Positions 1-7,612 of a stretch of DNA of 64,000 bases are shown here, one piece after another; the stretch's first letter is position 1, and the number at the start of each line of letters is the position of its first letter. Origin of the DNA: Crocinitomicaceae bacterium (GTDB taxonomy: Bacteria > Bacteroidota > Bacteroidia > Flavobacteriales_D > Crocinitomicaceae); contig JALQYQ010000022.1 of NCBI GenBank assembly GCA_023262855.1, forward strand, positions 1-64,000. Direction: 5' to 3'. A program made the translations under genes and the position numbers. The notes under the pieces were generated by a model that was not told the DNA's origin, searched no databases, and saw nothing but the letters and a program-made list of their open reading frames with translations.

Positions 1-5
1 ATCGA

Positions 6-167
6 ATGCCTAATAAACCACGTGTTAGAATCAAATTCAATGGTACTAGTGCGGCAGGTATGAAAAAGCTTATTGCAACGATACGCAAAAAGTATAATGT
101 ACAAGACATAACAATTCAACGTACAATTGAACATAGTTCTGCAAAGTTGGTGATGAAATGGAAGTAG
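6..167 (+). CDS. Short unrecognised ORF, possibly a partial C-terminus, joined to the rpsA tail
   Basis: A 53-codon reading frame starts at the ATG at 6 and stops at the TAG at 165-167. It is also open leftward to the window edge, so it may be the end of a longer gene. The product is basic and Lys/Ile-rich (PNKPRVRIKFNG near the start, KLVMKWK at the end). I do not recognise the family. Its last 25 bases overlap, in another frame, sequence that is clearly ribosomal protein S1. Such an overlap is not expected at a normal rpsA locus, so this may be a recombination junction, an element boundary or an assembly edge. Confidence 0.3.
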   Translation: MPNKPRVRIKFNGTSAAGMKKLIATIRKKYNVQDITIQRTIEHSSAKLVMKWK

Positions 168-646
168 TTGTTTTGGAAATCGACAGAGAAAACAGAAGAA
201 TTTCTTTAGGTCACAAACAATTAGAAGAAAATCCATGGGATGTATTCGAAACAATCTTCGGAGAAGGTTCAGTACACCAAGGAACAATTATCGAGAACAA
301 AGACAAATCTGGAATTGTTGCTCTTCCTTACGGTGTTGAAGGTATTTGTCCTTCTAAACACTTGAGAAAAGAAGACGGTTCTAACGCTAAAGTTGAAGAA
401 ACACTTGATTTCAAAGTGATTGAATTCAACAAAGAGTCTAAGAAAATCGTTGTTTCTCATACACGTACATTTGAAGAAGGTGAAGACAAACCAGCTGCAT
501 CTGCAAAAGCTGCAGGTAAAAAAGGTGGTGCAGGATCATCTACTTCTCAAGCTGTAAAAGCTATCAACCAAAATACAGAGAAATCTACTTTGGGTGATTT
601 AGATGCTTTATCAGCATTGAAAGAAAAAATGGAGAAAGGAAACTAA
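158..646 (+). CDS. rpsA: 30S ribosomal protein S1, C-terminal fragment
   Basis: The 162 residues match the end of Bacteroidetes ribosomal protein S1: the tail of one S1 OB-fold (EIDRENRRISLGHKQLEENPW), then a full S1 domain (about residues 35-105), then an Ala/Lys/Gly-rich linker and an acidic tail. S1 binds mRNA on the 30S subunit and normally has about six S1 repeats over some 550-600 residues; only the last part is here. S1-like coding (Lys-Val-Gly-Asp-Glu) can be read back to about 143, but an in-frame TAG at 134-136 closes the frame and the sequence before it is not S1. As seen, the gene is 5'-truncated, so the ATG at 158 is an internal methionine rather than a believable start. A strong terminator follows. 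Confidence 0.75.
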   Translation: MEVVVLEIDRENRRISLGHKQLEENPWDVFETIFGEGSVHQGTIIENKDKSGIVALPYGVEGICPSKHLRKEDGSNAKVEETLDFKVIEFNKESKKIVVSHTRTFEEGEDKPAASAKAAGKKGGAGSSTSQAVKAINQNTEKSTLGDLDALSALKEKMEKGN

Positions 647-666
647 TCCAATATACTTCTTAAAAG

Positions 667-699
667 AACCGTTCCGAATTTTCGGAGCGGTTTTTTTTT
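667..699 (+). terminator. Rho-independent terminator of rpsA
   Basis: A stem of about 10 bp (AACCGTTCCG with CGGAGCGGTT, one G-T pair) is followed by nine T residues. Confidence 0.9.
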
Positions 700-715
700 A
701 TCCATAAACTCTTAC

Positions 716-747
716 AAAAAAAAGGTTGATTCACTCGAACCAACCTT
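716..747 (-). terminator. Terminator of the thioredoxin-like gene
   Basis: The arms AAGGTTG (722-728) and CAACCTT (741-747) pair. On the minus strand the stem runs into a T-run (the A-run at 716-723). It lies just after the stop of the gene at 770-1204. Confidence 0.75.
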
Positions 748-769
748 CTTATTTATTTTTAATGTTTAT

Positions 770-1204
770 TTAATTAACTGAATTTGCAAGACTTATCAGT
801 TTATCTTCTGTTTGAAATCCTACAACCTGTTTTAATAATTTACCTTTAGTATCAATAATCAATAAAGTTGGATAAGCCTTAATTTTATATAAACGAGCCA
901 ACTCAGGACCATCAACATCTTTTTCAATATCCACTTTTATATTTACAAAACTCTCATTGAAAATTTCTCCAACTTGTTCATTCATAAATGAAGTTGCTGC
1001 CATTTTTTTACATGGGCCACACCAACTTGTGTAACAATCAATGAAAATTAATTGCTCATTTTCAGTTGCAAGTTTTTTAGCTTCTTCCAACGTAATGTGC
1101 TCAAATTTAATTCCAGTGCCATCTTGAGGTTTAACTGGCGCTTTTTTCATTACAAAGGCCATTGACACTAGCCCGATAGCTGCGATACCAAGAATACTTT
1201 TCAT
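770..1204 (-). CDS. Thioredoxin family protein, exported
   Basis: This 144-residue protein has an N-terminal hydrophobic segment (about residues 4-19) followed by a thioredoxin fold. The active site is Trp-Cys-Gly-Pro-Cys-Lys-Lys (near residue 61) and the cis-proline loop is AYPTLLIID. The length fits the thioredoxin_7/DsbE-like single-domain proteins common in Bacteroidetes. The leader should place it in the periplasm as a signal-anchored or secreted thiol-disulfide reductase; its partner is not shown by the sequence. It is a single gene, divergent from menE, with its own terminator. The residue after the second active-site Cys is Lys, as in reducing thioredoxins, which favours a reductase over an oxidase. 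Confidence 0.85.
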   Translation of the reverse strand: MKSILGIAAIGLVSMAFVMKKAPVKPQDGTGIKFEHITLEEAKKLATENEQLIFIDCYTSWCGPCKKMAATSFMNEQVGEIFNESFVNIKVDIEKDVDGPELARLYKIKAYPTLLIIDTKGKLLKQVVGFQTEDKLISLANSVN

Positions 1205-1282
1205 TGCTCTTTATTTTGTGTTTAAATTACAAACATTTTTTTAATCGTCCAACAGCATGTAAAACTTCTGTTGCAAAGTTGT

Positions 1283-1290
1283 TACCTTTG
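1283..1290 (+). promoter_or_regulatory. Bacteroidetes -7 box upstream of menE
   Basis: TACCTTTG matches the TAnnTTTG consensus exactly and lies 23 bases before the menE ATG. No convincing -33 box was found. Confidence 0.5.
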
Positions 1291-1313
1291 AGGCAAAAAC
1301 CATTCCATAAAGT

Positions 1314-2315
1314 ATGAATGAACGAATTACATTTATTTCAACCTCCAAAGAACTTCAAACAAAGGTTCTAAAATTTATTGAAGAATGGAATTCAGCAGAT
1401 TCGTTTATTACAGTTCACACTTCCGGATCTACAGGAATGCCAAAGGAAATAAGGATTCTAAAAGATCACATGATCATTTCTGCAAAGAAAACGTTGGCTT
1501 ATTTCACAATTTCACCCGGTCAAAATGCCTTGCTTTGTTTATCTCCAGATACAATTGCGGGTAAAATGATGATTGTTCGTTCAATTGTAGGCAATCTAAA
1601 CTTGTTTGTTACTGATGTCAGTTCAAATCCTTTGAATCAGATAATTGAAAGAATCGATTTTGTTGCTTTGGTACCTTTACAAGTGGAAGAGTTGTTAAAA
1701 TCCGAAGAACAAAAACTAAAAAATATTCAAACAATATTGATTGGTGGAGGACCAATTTCTACTGCATTGTCATCAAAATTAAATTTGGCCGAGATTCAAG
1801 CTTATCATTCCTATGGAATGACAGAAACAATTTCTCATGTTGCAATTCGTCCTGTTGGAAAGAATGAAAAAGATATATTTGAAGCATTAAATGGTATTGA
1901 TTTCTCGACAAAAAATCATCAGCTTGTGGTGCATTATCCAGAAATTGGTCATTCATTTTTAACTACAAATGATATCGTTGAATTAGTTGACAACCAACAC
2001 TTTAAATTCATTGGAAGAAGTGATTTTATGATTAATTCTGGAGGCTTAAAATTGAACCCTGAAACAATTGAAAATTTACTATCTCCGTTGTTTAATACTC
2101 CATTTTTTGTAGCTGGAATTGAGGATCAAAAACTTGGACAAAAATTAATTCTTTTGATTGAAGGGACTACTTCTTTAGCTCCCACTCTCTTTGAATTAAA
2201 GTCTATTCTTCCCAAATACCATGATCCAAAAGAAATGTATTTTATTCCAAAATTTGTTCGAACAGAAAGCGGTAAAATAAACCGTGGCGAAACACTTAAA
2301 TTGATCCAATTATAA
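1314..2315 (+). CDS. menE: o-Succinylbenzoate-CoA ligase-like AMP-binding enzyme
   Basis: This 333-residue adenylate-forming enzyme has the AMP-binding P-loop TSGSTGMPKE (residues 36-45), a YGMTET motif near residue 170, a GRSDFMINSGG hinge and a C-terminal catalytic Lys in ESGKINR (about residue 321). It is much shorter than typical acyl-CoA ligases (about 500), as are the compact MenE proteins of Bacteroidetes, which activate o-succinylbenzoate for menaquinone synthesis. No other men gene lies nearby, so the substrate rests on length and family resemblance. The start follows a TACCTTTG box. The stop abuts the GTG of the J-domain gene with no gap, so the two are probably co-transcribed. Confidence 0.75.
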   Translation: MNERITFISTSKELQTKVLKFIEEWNSADSFITVHTSGSTGMPKEIRILKDHMIISAKKTLAYFTISPGQNALLCLSPDTIAGKMMIVRSIVGNLNLFVTDVSSNPLNQIIERIDFVALVPLQVEELLKSEEQKLKNIQTILIGGGPISTALSSKLNLAEIQAYHSYGMTETISHVAIRPVGKNEKDIFEALNGIDFSTKNHQLVVHYPEIGHSFLTTNDIVELVDNQHFKFIGRSDFMINSGGLKLNPETIENLLSPLFNTPFFVAGIEDQKLGQKLILLIEGTTSLAPTLFELKSILPKYHDPKEMYFIPKFVRTESGKINRGETLKLIQL

Positions 2316-3149
2316 GTGAAAAAGTATTTTCAAATATTAGGTTTAAACGAAAATGCCTCGCAAGATGAGATCAAAAAACAATACCGTAAACTTGCGATGC
2401 GTTTGCATCCAGATCGAAATCCTTCTCCTAAGGCGAAAGAGGACTTCCTTACACTGACGGAAGCTTATGAAATTTTAACGGGCAAAAAACCAGCGCCAAA
2501 AACAAGTCGTTCTGTCTCAAAATCTGCTGATAAGACAGCAGAAGAGCGTGTGAAAGAAGCAAAAAAACGCATTTTTGAACAACAAGAAAAGGAACGATTA
2601 GAAAACGAACGATATTTTCAAAGTTTGTTTAGAGGTAGGAAATGGAAAATGTTGAAACTCACAGCAGTCTTAGGTTTGATTCTGAGCGCTCTTATTTTAT
2701 CAGATTACTTCATACCGTATCATCTTCAAGAAACTCGAATTACTCATTACACGACAAAGGTTGACAATGGTGGACATTTCGTTGCGCGAAATTTGGTATT
2801 TACTACCGAGGAAGAATCGTATTATTTGGATAAAATGGATTTCAAATTATTTGGCGAATTTCCAGATGTATTTGTAGTTAAAACATGGATTTTTCATAAT
2901 CCTATCGCCCTACTTTCAGATCAAAAAACAGCGATTCAGGCTTATCCAATCATTTTCAGCTTTTATTCCGTTCATTGGATAATACTGCTAGTTTTTCTTT
3001 TACCAATCTTTGTTTTAACCATTAAACGCAGAACAGTTTGGTATACGATTTTGTACCAAATAGCATTGTACATTTCGTCAAGTTTAATGCTCATCTACTT
3101 GCTTTCAAACGACAGATGGGCTCATCTTCTCACTCTTGGATTTTTGTAA
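2316..3149 (+). CDS. Membrane-anchored J-domain protein
   Basis: An N-terminal J domain (residues 1-60) carries the diagnostic His-Pro-Asp at 31-33 in LHPDRNPSP. It should stimulate an Hsp70/DnaK ATPase. A charged Lys/Glu-rich stretch (about 65-108) follows, then three hydrophobic segments (about 112-133, 212-236, 240-263), so the J domain should face the cytoplasm on an inner-membrane anchor. The DnaJ zinc-finger and substrate domains are absent. The start is GTG, directly after the menE stop; translational coupling is likely. The stop abuts the smpB stop on the other strand. The client protein is unknown. Confidence 0.8.
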   Translation: MKKYFQILGLNENASQDEIKKQYRKLAMRLHPDRNPSPKAKEDFLTLTEAYEILTGKKPAPKTSRSVSKSADKTAEERVKEAKKRIFEQQEKERLENERYFQSLFRGRKWKMLKLTAVLGLILSALILSDYFIPYHLQETRITHYTTKVDNGGHFVARNLVFTTEEESYYLDKMDFKLFGEFPDVFVVKTWIFHNPIALLSDQKTAIQAYPIIFSFYSVHWIILLVFLLPIFVLTIKRRTVWYTILYQIALYISSSLMLIYLLSNDRWAHLLTLGFL

Positions 3150-3602
3150 TTAGCGTTTCATGGCTCGATCCATATCTCGCTTGTCGTCTTTTTCTTTTAA
3201 ATCTTGACGTTTATCGTGAAGTTTTTTCCCTTGTGCACAAGCGATTTCTAATTTGATCCAGCCTTTATCAGACAAAAACATTCTCAAGGGAATCAAGGTA
3301 TTTCCTTTCACTTTTAGAAACTTTTCAATCCTGTCGATTTCCTTTCGATTCAACAGCAATTTTCGATCGCTACGTGGTTTATGATTGTAAAACGACGCAT
3401 TTTCATATTCAGTAACGTGCATGTTTCGGATAAAAACTTCCCCATTTACAAAAACACAATACGCTTCTAGAATGCTTGCTTTTCCGTTTCGAATACTTTT
3501 AATTTCTGTCCCACCAAGTTGAATTCCAGCAGTATACGTTTCAAGTAAATGATACTCAAACTTAGCACGCTTGTTTCTGATATTAACTTCGTTTTTTGAC
3601 AT
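3150..3602 (-). CDS. smpB: SsrA-binding protein SmpB
   Basis: The 150-residue protein matches SmpB throughout: NKRAKFEYHLLETYTAGIQL near the start, the GTEIKSIRNGKASI core, and a basic C-terminal tail (KLHDKRQDLKEKDDKRDMDRA). SmpB binds tmRNA and delivers it to stalled ribosomes for trans-translation. The length is normal. tmRNA itself is not in the window. The gene is convergent with the J-domain gene with no base between the stops, and is divergent from recR. A TAACTTTG box lies 18 bases before the start. Confidence 0.97.
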   Translation of the reverse strand: MSKNEVNIRNKRAKFEYHLLETYTAGIQLGGTEIKSIRNGKASILEAYCVFVNGEVFIRNMHVTEYENASFYNHKPRSDRKLLLNRKEIDRIEKFLKVKGNTLIPLRMFLSDKGWIKLEIACAQGKKLHDKRQDLKEKDDKRDMDRAMKR

Positions 3603-3619
3603 AGATTATTGAATCAACA

Positions 3620-3627
3620 CAAAGTTA
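3620..3627 (-). promoter_or_regulatory. -7 box of smpB
   Basis: TAACTTTG on the minus strand (CAAAGTTA on plus) fits TAnnTTTG and lies 17 bases before the smpB ATG. Confidence 0.5.
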
Positions 3628-3721
3628 AGCTTTTTGACAAAAAGCGAAGCATTCACAACTAAATAGTACGATTTAAACTAAAATCTTTTCAATCAACAAA
3701 GGATTTGATTACTTTTAAAAC

Positions 3722-4327
3722 GTGAATATTCCTTCAAAACATATTGAGAATGCCGTTGAACAGTTGTCGTCACTTCCTGGTATTGGAAAACGAACAGCAT
3801 TGCGTTTAGTTCTTCAATTGTTGAATCGATCTGAAGATGAAATTGAGCAATTTTCGCGTTCATTTATTGAAATGAAACAAAACACTAAAATGTGTTCTTC
3901 TTGTGGGAATATTTCCGACCACGAAATATGTTCTATTTGCTCAAATGAACGCCGTGATCATTCCATTATTTGCGTGGTTGAAGATATTCGTGACATCCTA
4001 GCAATTGAAGCGACAGAATCGTACAAAGGAATTTACCATGTTTTAGGAGGAATTATTTCTCCAATGGATGGAATTGGTCCTGCCGATTTGAACATTGCGA
4101 CTTTAGTAGCAAAAGCCGCTTCAGGTAACGTTACAGAAGTTATTTTCGCGTTGAGCCCTACAATGGAAGGAGACACCACGAATTTCTATTTGTATAAAAA
4201 ATTGAGTGACAAACCAATTGTTATTACAACCTTATCGCGTGGAGTTGCAATTGGAACCGAATTACAGTACGCTGATGAAATGACGTTAAGTCGCTCACTT
4301 ATCAAACGTCAGCCTTTTCAATTGTAA
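3722..4327 (+). CDS. recR: Recombination protein RecR
   Basis: The 201-residue protein has the RecR order: a helix-hairpin-helix (LSSLPGIGKRTALRL, residues 15-29), a C4 zinc finger (Cys58, 61, 70, 73) and a Toprim domain from about residue 81 (ICVVEDIRDILAIE). RecR acts with RecO and RecF to load RecA on gapped DNA. The length is typical. The start is GTG; no in-frame ATG would keep the conserved N-terminus. It precedes mscL by 36 bases and may share its transcript. Confidence 0.97.
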   Translation: MNIPSKHIENAVEQLSSLPGIGKRTALRLVLQLLNRSEDEIEQFSRSFIEMKQNTKMCSSCGNISDHEICSICSNERRDHSIICVVEDIRDILAIEATESYKGIYHVLGGIISPMDGIGPADLNIATLVAKAASGNVTEVIFALSPTMEGDTTNFYLYKKLSDKPIVITTLSRGVAIGTELQYADEMTLSRSLIKRQPFQL

Positions 4328-4363
4328 AATTTCCTAAATTAGGAAACCTAAAATAAAGCAATT

Positions 4364-4738
4364 ATGTTAAAAGAATTCAAAACGTTTATCATGCGTGGAA
4401 ACGTGGTAGACCTTGCTGTGGCGGTGATTATCGGTGCAGCTTTCAACGCCATTGTTGGTTCATTAATCAACGATGTGATTACACCTCTCTTATTAAAGCC
4501 AGCATTTGCAGCCATGCATGTTGATAAACTAGAAAATCTGGCATGGAATGGTGTTTTATATGGTAAATTCTTAGCATCTGTAATCAATTTCTTGGTTACT
4601 GCTTTTGTGATTTTCATGATGATTAAGGGAATGAACAAAGCCAAAAAGAAAAAAGAAGAAGAACCTGCTGCTGCACCAGTACCAACAACAGATCAAGTGT
4701 TGTTGACAGAAATCAGAGATTTATTAAAAAACAAATAA
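4364..4738 (+). CDS. mscL: Large-conductance mechanosensitive channel MscL
   Basis: The 124-residue protein matches MscL: the N-terminal amphipathic helix KEFKTFIMRGNVVDLAVAV, a first membrane helix with the pore constriction, a periplasmic loop shorter than in E. coli, a second helix (about residues 70-92), a Lys cluster (KAKKKKEEE) and a C-terminal helix LLTEIRDLLKNK. It opens under membrane tension to release solutes in osmotic downshock. A strong terminator follows. Confidence 0.96.
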   Translation: MLKEFKTFIMRGNVVDLAVAVIIGAAFNAIVGSLINDVITPLLLKPAFAAMHVDKLENLAWNGVLYGKFLASVINFLVTAFVIFMMIKGMNKAKKKKEEEPAAAPVPTTDQVLLTEIRDLLKNK

Positions 4739-4755
4739 ATCGACTACAAAAAAGG

Positions 4756-4783
4756 AAAAGCCTCGCATTTGCGGGGCTTTTTT
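4756..4783 (+). terminator. Terminator after mscL
   Basis: AAAAGCCTCGC pairs with GCGGGGCTTTT around an ATTT loop and ends in a T-run. The stop codon of the convergent gene at 4782 lies in the T-run, so one hairpin may serve both strands. Confidence 0.85.
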
Positions 4784-5456
4784 AGGCTTTCAATTCTTGT
4801 TTCGTATATTTCTTTGCAAAATCCACTATTTCATTCGATGGAATTTCGTGATAGCCATTCGGTAAATCTAGTGAAGTTTGAATCATACATTTTGCAACAT
4901 TTATCGCTTCGACCGGACGATACTTATTGATTAATCCTGTTTTTCCGATGGCATTTCCGATTTGAATCGACAATTTTTCTCCTGTTCTTTTTTCTTTTCG
5001 AGGTCCCGCCAAAACGGATGGTTTGACAATGATTAATTTTTCAAATCCTATTGCTTTCGCATTTTCATCTAATTGGGCTTTCATTCGAGAGTAAAAGAAG
5101 GGCGAATTCAAACTAACGCCTAAAGCAGAAATCAACACACATTGCTTCACTCCTATTTCTTTCGCAAGTTTCATGACTGTTGTTGGTATATCAACATCTA
5201 TTTCCCATTGAGCTGCTCTGGATCCAGCTTTCTTAATTGTTGAACCAAATGCTATAAATAGAATATCAACAGAATGGTGTAAGGGAAGTTCCAATAGATT
5301 CGTAAAATCGACCATGTGATTGGTTACAGAAATCTCTCGCATATCGAGTTCTCTTCTACTTAGTAAATCTATTTTTTCAAAGCGGGAGTCAACTACCAAT
5401 AATTCAAGTAATTCGTGACCAACAAGACCAGTTGAACCTAGTAATAACGCATTCAT
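4782..5456 (-). CDS. NAD(P)-binding Rossmann-fold protein, atypical SDR/NmrA type
   Basis: The product (224 residues from the chosen start) begins MNALLLGSTGLVGHELLELL, with the nucleotide-binding glycine motif GSTGLVG. A Tyr-x-x-x-Lys pair (YSRMK) sits mid-protein, as in extended or atypical short-chain dehydrogenases. I chose the Met at 5456 over one 12 codons upstream because the upstream extension is poor in family features and delays the Rossmann strand. Similar proteins act as oxidoreductases or nucleotide-sensing regulators; the substrate is unknown. The gene stands alone and converges on mscL. Confidence 0.75.
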   Translation of the reverse strand: MNALLLGSTGLVGHELLELLVVDSRFEKIDLLSRRELDMREISVTNHMVDFTNLLELPLHHSVDILFIAFGSTIKKAGSRAAQWEIDVDIPTTVMKLAKEIGVKQCVLISALGVSLNSPFFYSRMKAQLDENAKAIGFEKLIIVKPSVLAGPRKEKRTGEKLSIQIGNAIGKTGLINKYRPVEAINVAKCMIQTSLDLPNGYHEIPSNEIVDFAKKYTKQELKA

Positions 5457-5569
5457 TTTGCTTTTTTTTATAAAAATACAATTCAAATACATTAATCATT
5501 AAAAAAAAGTTCTATTTTCGAATGAATTATTAACGTTTAAAAAACATCTTTACACGCTATTTCATTTTT

Positions 5570-6223
5570 ATGACTAGTATTTTTGTCGCCAAATTGGATT
5601 TTGGCATTACGGGCGAGCAATTGAAGCAAGCATTTGAGCAACACGGAACAGTTTTAAAAGCGAGTGTTGCCACAGACAGAGAAACAGGAAAATCTCGAGG
5701 ATTTGGTTTTGTTGAAATGGCTAATCGTGATGAAGCGATGACCGCTATTGAAAAATTGGATGGTTCCATGATGAATGGTCGACCAATTGCAGTTAAAGAA
5801 GCTGAGCAACGAACAGATAGTCGTCCACCGAGAGATTCAAACAATCCTCGACCAGATTTCAAACGCCGTGAAGGTTTTGATAACAATCGTGATAATCGTG
5901 ATAATCGTGGAAGTTCAGATTCTCGACCTTCTGATTACCGTAAACCAGTTGACGATGCACCAGCATTTATCCCACCAGTTCTTCCTGAATCATTAAAAGG
6001 AGAAGTTAGAAAGAAAAGTGATAAGGATAAAAAAGCGAAAGATTGGGATTCTGAAGGAAGAGCGAAAAAACCAAAAATGAATGCCTACAAAAAAAGTGGG
6101 AAAAACAATCGTTTCTTTGGTGATGATGATGACGATGATGATTTCGATATTCATTCGTTCAATCAATACGACGATGAAGAATTCGATGATGAAGACGATG
6201 ACTTCGAAGATGACGAAGATTAA
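5570..6223 (+). CDS. RNA-binding protein with one RRM and an acidic tail
   Basis: Residues 2-79 form an RNA recognition motif, with RNP2 as IFVAKL and RNP1 as KSRGFGFVEM. After it comes a low-complexity Asn/Arg/Asp/Ser region (about 85-125), a Pro-rich patch, a Lys-rich stretch and a tail of about 40 residues that is mostly Asp and Glu. Short bacterial RRM proteins bind single-stranded RNA and are often cold- or stress-linked. Here the protein is roughly twice the usual length because of the disordered tail. It is monocistronic with its own terminator. Confidence 0.88.
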   Translation: MTSIFVAKLDFGITGEQLKQAFEQHGTVLKASVATDRETGKSRGFGFVEMANRDEAMTAIEKLDGSMMNGRPIAVKEAEQRTDSRPPRDSNNPRPDFKRREGFDNNRDNRDNRGSSDSRPSDYRKPVDDAPAFIPPVLPESLKGEVRKKSDKDKKAKDWDSEGRAKKPKMNAYKKSGKNNRFFGDDDDDDDFDIHSFNQYDDEEFDDEDDDFEDDED

Positions 6224-6230
6224 AAATATG

Positions 6231-6257
6231 AAATGCCTTGCTTTTGTGAGGCATTTT
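6231..6257 (+). terminator. Terminator of the RRM gene
   Basis: AAATGCCT (6231-6238) pairs with AGGCATTT (6249-6256) and ends in T residues. Confidence 0.75.
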
Positions 6258-6307
6258 TGCTTTTCTTAAATTTAAATCTAAACAACTTACTGCTTCACTA
6301 TAATTCG

Positions 6308-6315
6308 TAGCTTTG
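6308..6315 (+). promoter_or_regulatory. -7 box almost touching the start codon
   Basis: TAGCTTTG fits TAnnTTTG exactly and ends only four bases before the ATG at 6320. A start site 5-7 bases downstream of the box would give a leaderless or nearly leaderless mRNA. Confidence 0.45.
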
Positions 6316-6319
6316 CCTT

Positions 6320-7612
6320 ATGGAAATAATCGTCATAATTCTTTTGACATTTTTAAATGCTTTTTTTGCTTTATCGGAAATATCCTTAGTTTCAGTAAAA
6401 AAATCGCGCATTCAACATCTTGCTGATCAAGGAAATTCAAGAGCAAAAACAATCTTAAAACTTCTTGAGAATCCTGAAAACTTTTTGTCTTCAGTTCAAG
6501 TTGGAATTACATTAATTGGAATCATTGCCGGTGCTTATGGTGGCGCAACGTTAACCGATGATCTCGAAAAAGTTCTTGTAAATGTTAAATTCTTGGGCGA
6601 TTCAACTCATTTAGTTGCTTTGTTTATTGTAATAGGAAGTATCACTTATTTTACAATTGTCGTAGGTGAACTTGTTCCGAAAACTATAGCGATGAACAGT
6701 GCTGAAAAGATTGCATTGGTTTGTTCTCCAATTATTAAATACTTCACGCTTGCCACTTTCCCATTTGTAAAACTGTTATCAATCTCAACAAAATTAATTT
6801 TAAAGTTGTTCGGGGTAAAAGAAAATGATTCAGATCACATGAGTGAAGAAGAATTGAAATTTATGTTGTTCAATGCTGGGAAACAAGGTGTTTTAGAGAC
6901 TGACGAAAGTCAGGTTCACCAAAACTTATTCTATTTCACCGATCAAACCGCAAAGTCATTAATGACACACAATTCTGAAGTAGAATGGATTGATATCAAT
7001 TTAAATATCGACGAAATATTTGAACAATTATTAAAAAGTGTTCGCTCTAAATTCATTGTTTGTGATGGACAAATGAGCAACATTAAAGGTGTAATTACGA
7101 TCAAAGATTTCTTTGAGAATTATAAAAATCCTGGGTTTAAATTACAAGACATCATTGAAGATCCAATTTACATCATTCAAAACACGCCTGCCTTTAAAAT
7201 TCTAAGTTTATTCAAAACGAAAAAGCAATACATCGGAACTGTTATTGACGAATATGGCGGTGTTGTTGGAATTATTACTTTGCATGATTTAATTGAAGCA
7301 ATTGTTGGTGATTTACCAGATGAAGATGAAATTGATGAATTGGATATTACCAAACGAGAAGATGGTTCTTATTTAATCAATGGTAAAACATTAATTTTTG
7401 AGCTCAATCAATACTTCCAAAAAGAAATTATCGAAGACAATATCTCGCAATACACGACGGTTGCAGGATTTATGTTGGAACATTTAAAATCCATTCCAAT
7501 TGCAGGAAATAATTTTGAATACGAAAATTATTATTTCGAGATTATGGATGTTGATGGATTGAGAATTGATAAAATTCTAATGAAGCAACGAATTATTGAA
7601 GTGGAAGATTAA
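6320..7612 (+). CDS. CNNM/CorC (TlyC)-family membrane protein with CBS domains
   Basis: The 430-residue protein has the hemolysin-family layout. A DUF21/CNNM transmembrane domain (about residues 1-180) opens with a long hydrophobic helix and FFALSEISLVSV. A CBS pair (about 200-330) contains FIVCDGQMSNIKGVITIKD and VIDEYGGVVGIITLHDLIE. A CorC_HlyC C-terminal domain (about 345-425) follows. Homologues are linked to Mg2+/Co2+ export or tolerance; the old hemolysin name has little support. In Bacteroidetes the T9SS-associated GldE is a paralogue, but I see nothing that singles this one out as GldE. The stop overlaps the nnrD stop in a shared TTAA. Confidence 0.85.
   Translation: MEIIVIILLTFLNAFFALSEISLVSVKKSRIQHLADQGNSRAKTILKLLENPENFLSSVQVGITLIGIIAGAYGGATLTDDLEKVLVNVKFLGDSTHLVALFIVIGSITYFTIVVGELVPKTIAMNSAEKIALVCSPIIKYFTLATFPFVKLLSISTKLILKLFGVKENDSDHMSEEELKFMLFNAGKQGVLETDESQVHQNLFYFTDQTAKSLMTHNSEVEWIDINLNIDEIFEQLLKSVRSKFIVCDGQMSNIKGVITIKDFFENYKNPGFKLQDIIEDPIYIIQNTPAFKILSLFKTKKQYIGTVIDEYGGVVGIITLHDLIEAIVGDLPDEDEIDELDITKREDGSYLINGKTLIFELNQYFQKEIIEDNISQYTTVAGFMLEHLKSIPIAGNNFEYENYYFEIMDVDGLRIDKILMKQRIIEVED

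Noticed and set aside
6320..7612. GldE assignment
   Set aside because: GldE is a paralogue of this family, but no gliding or T9SS gene is adjacent and no distinguishing feature was seen.
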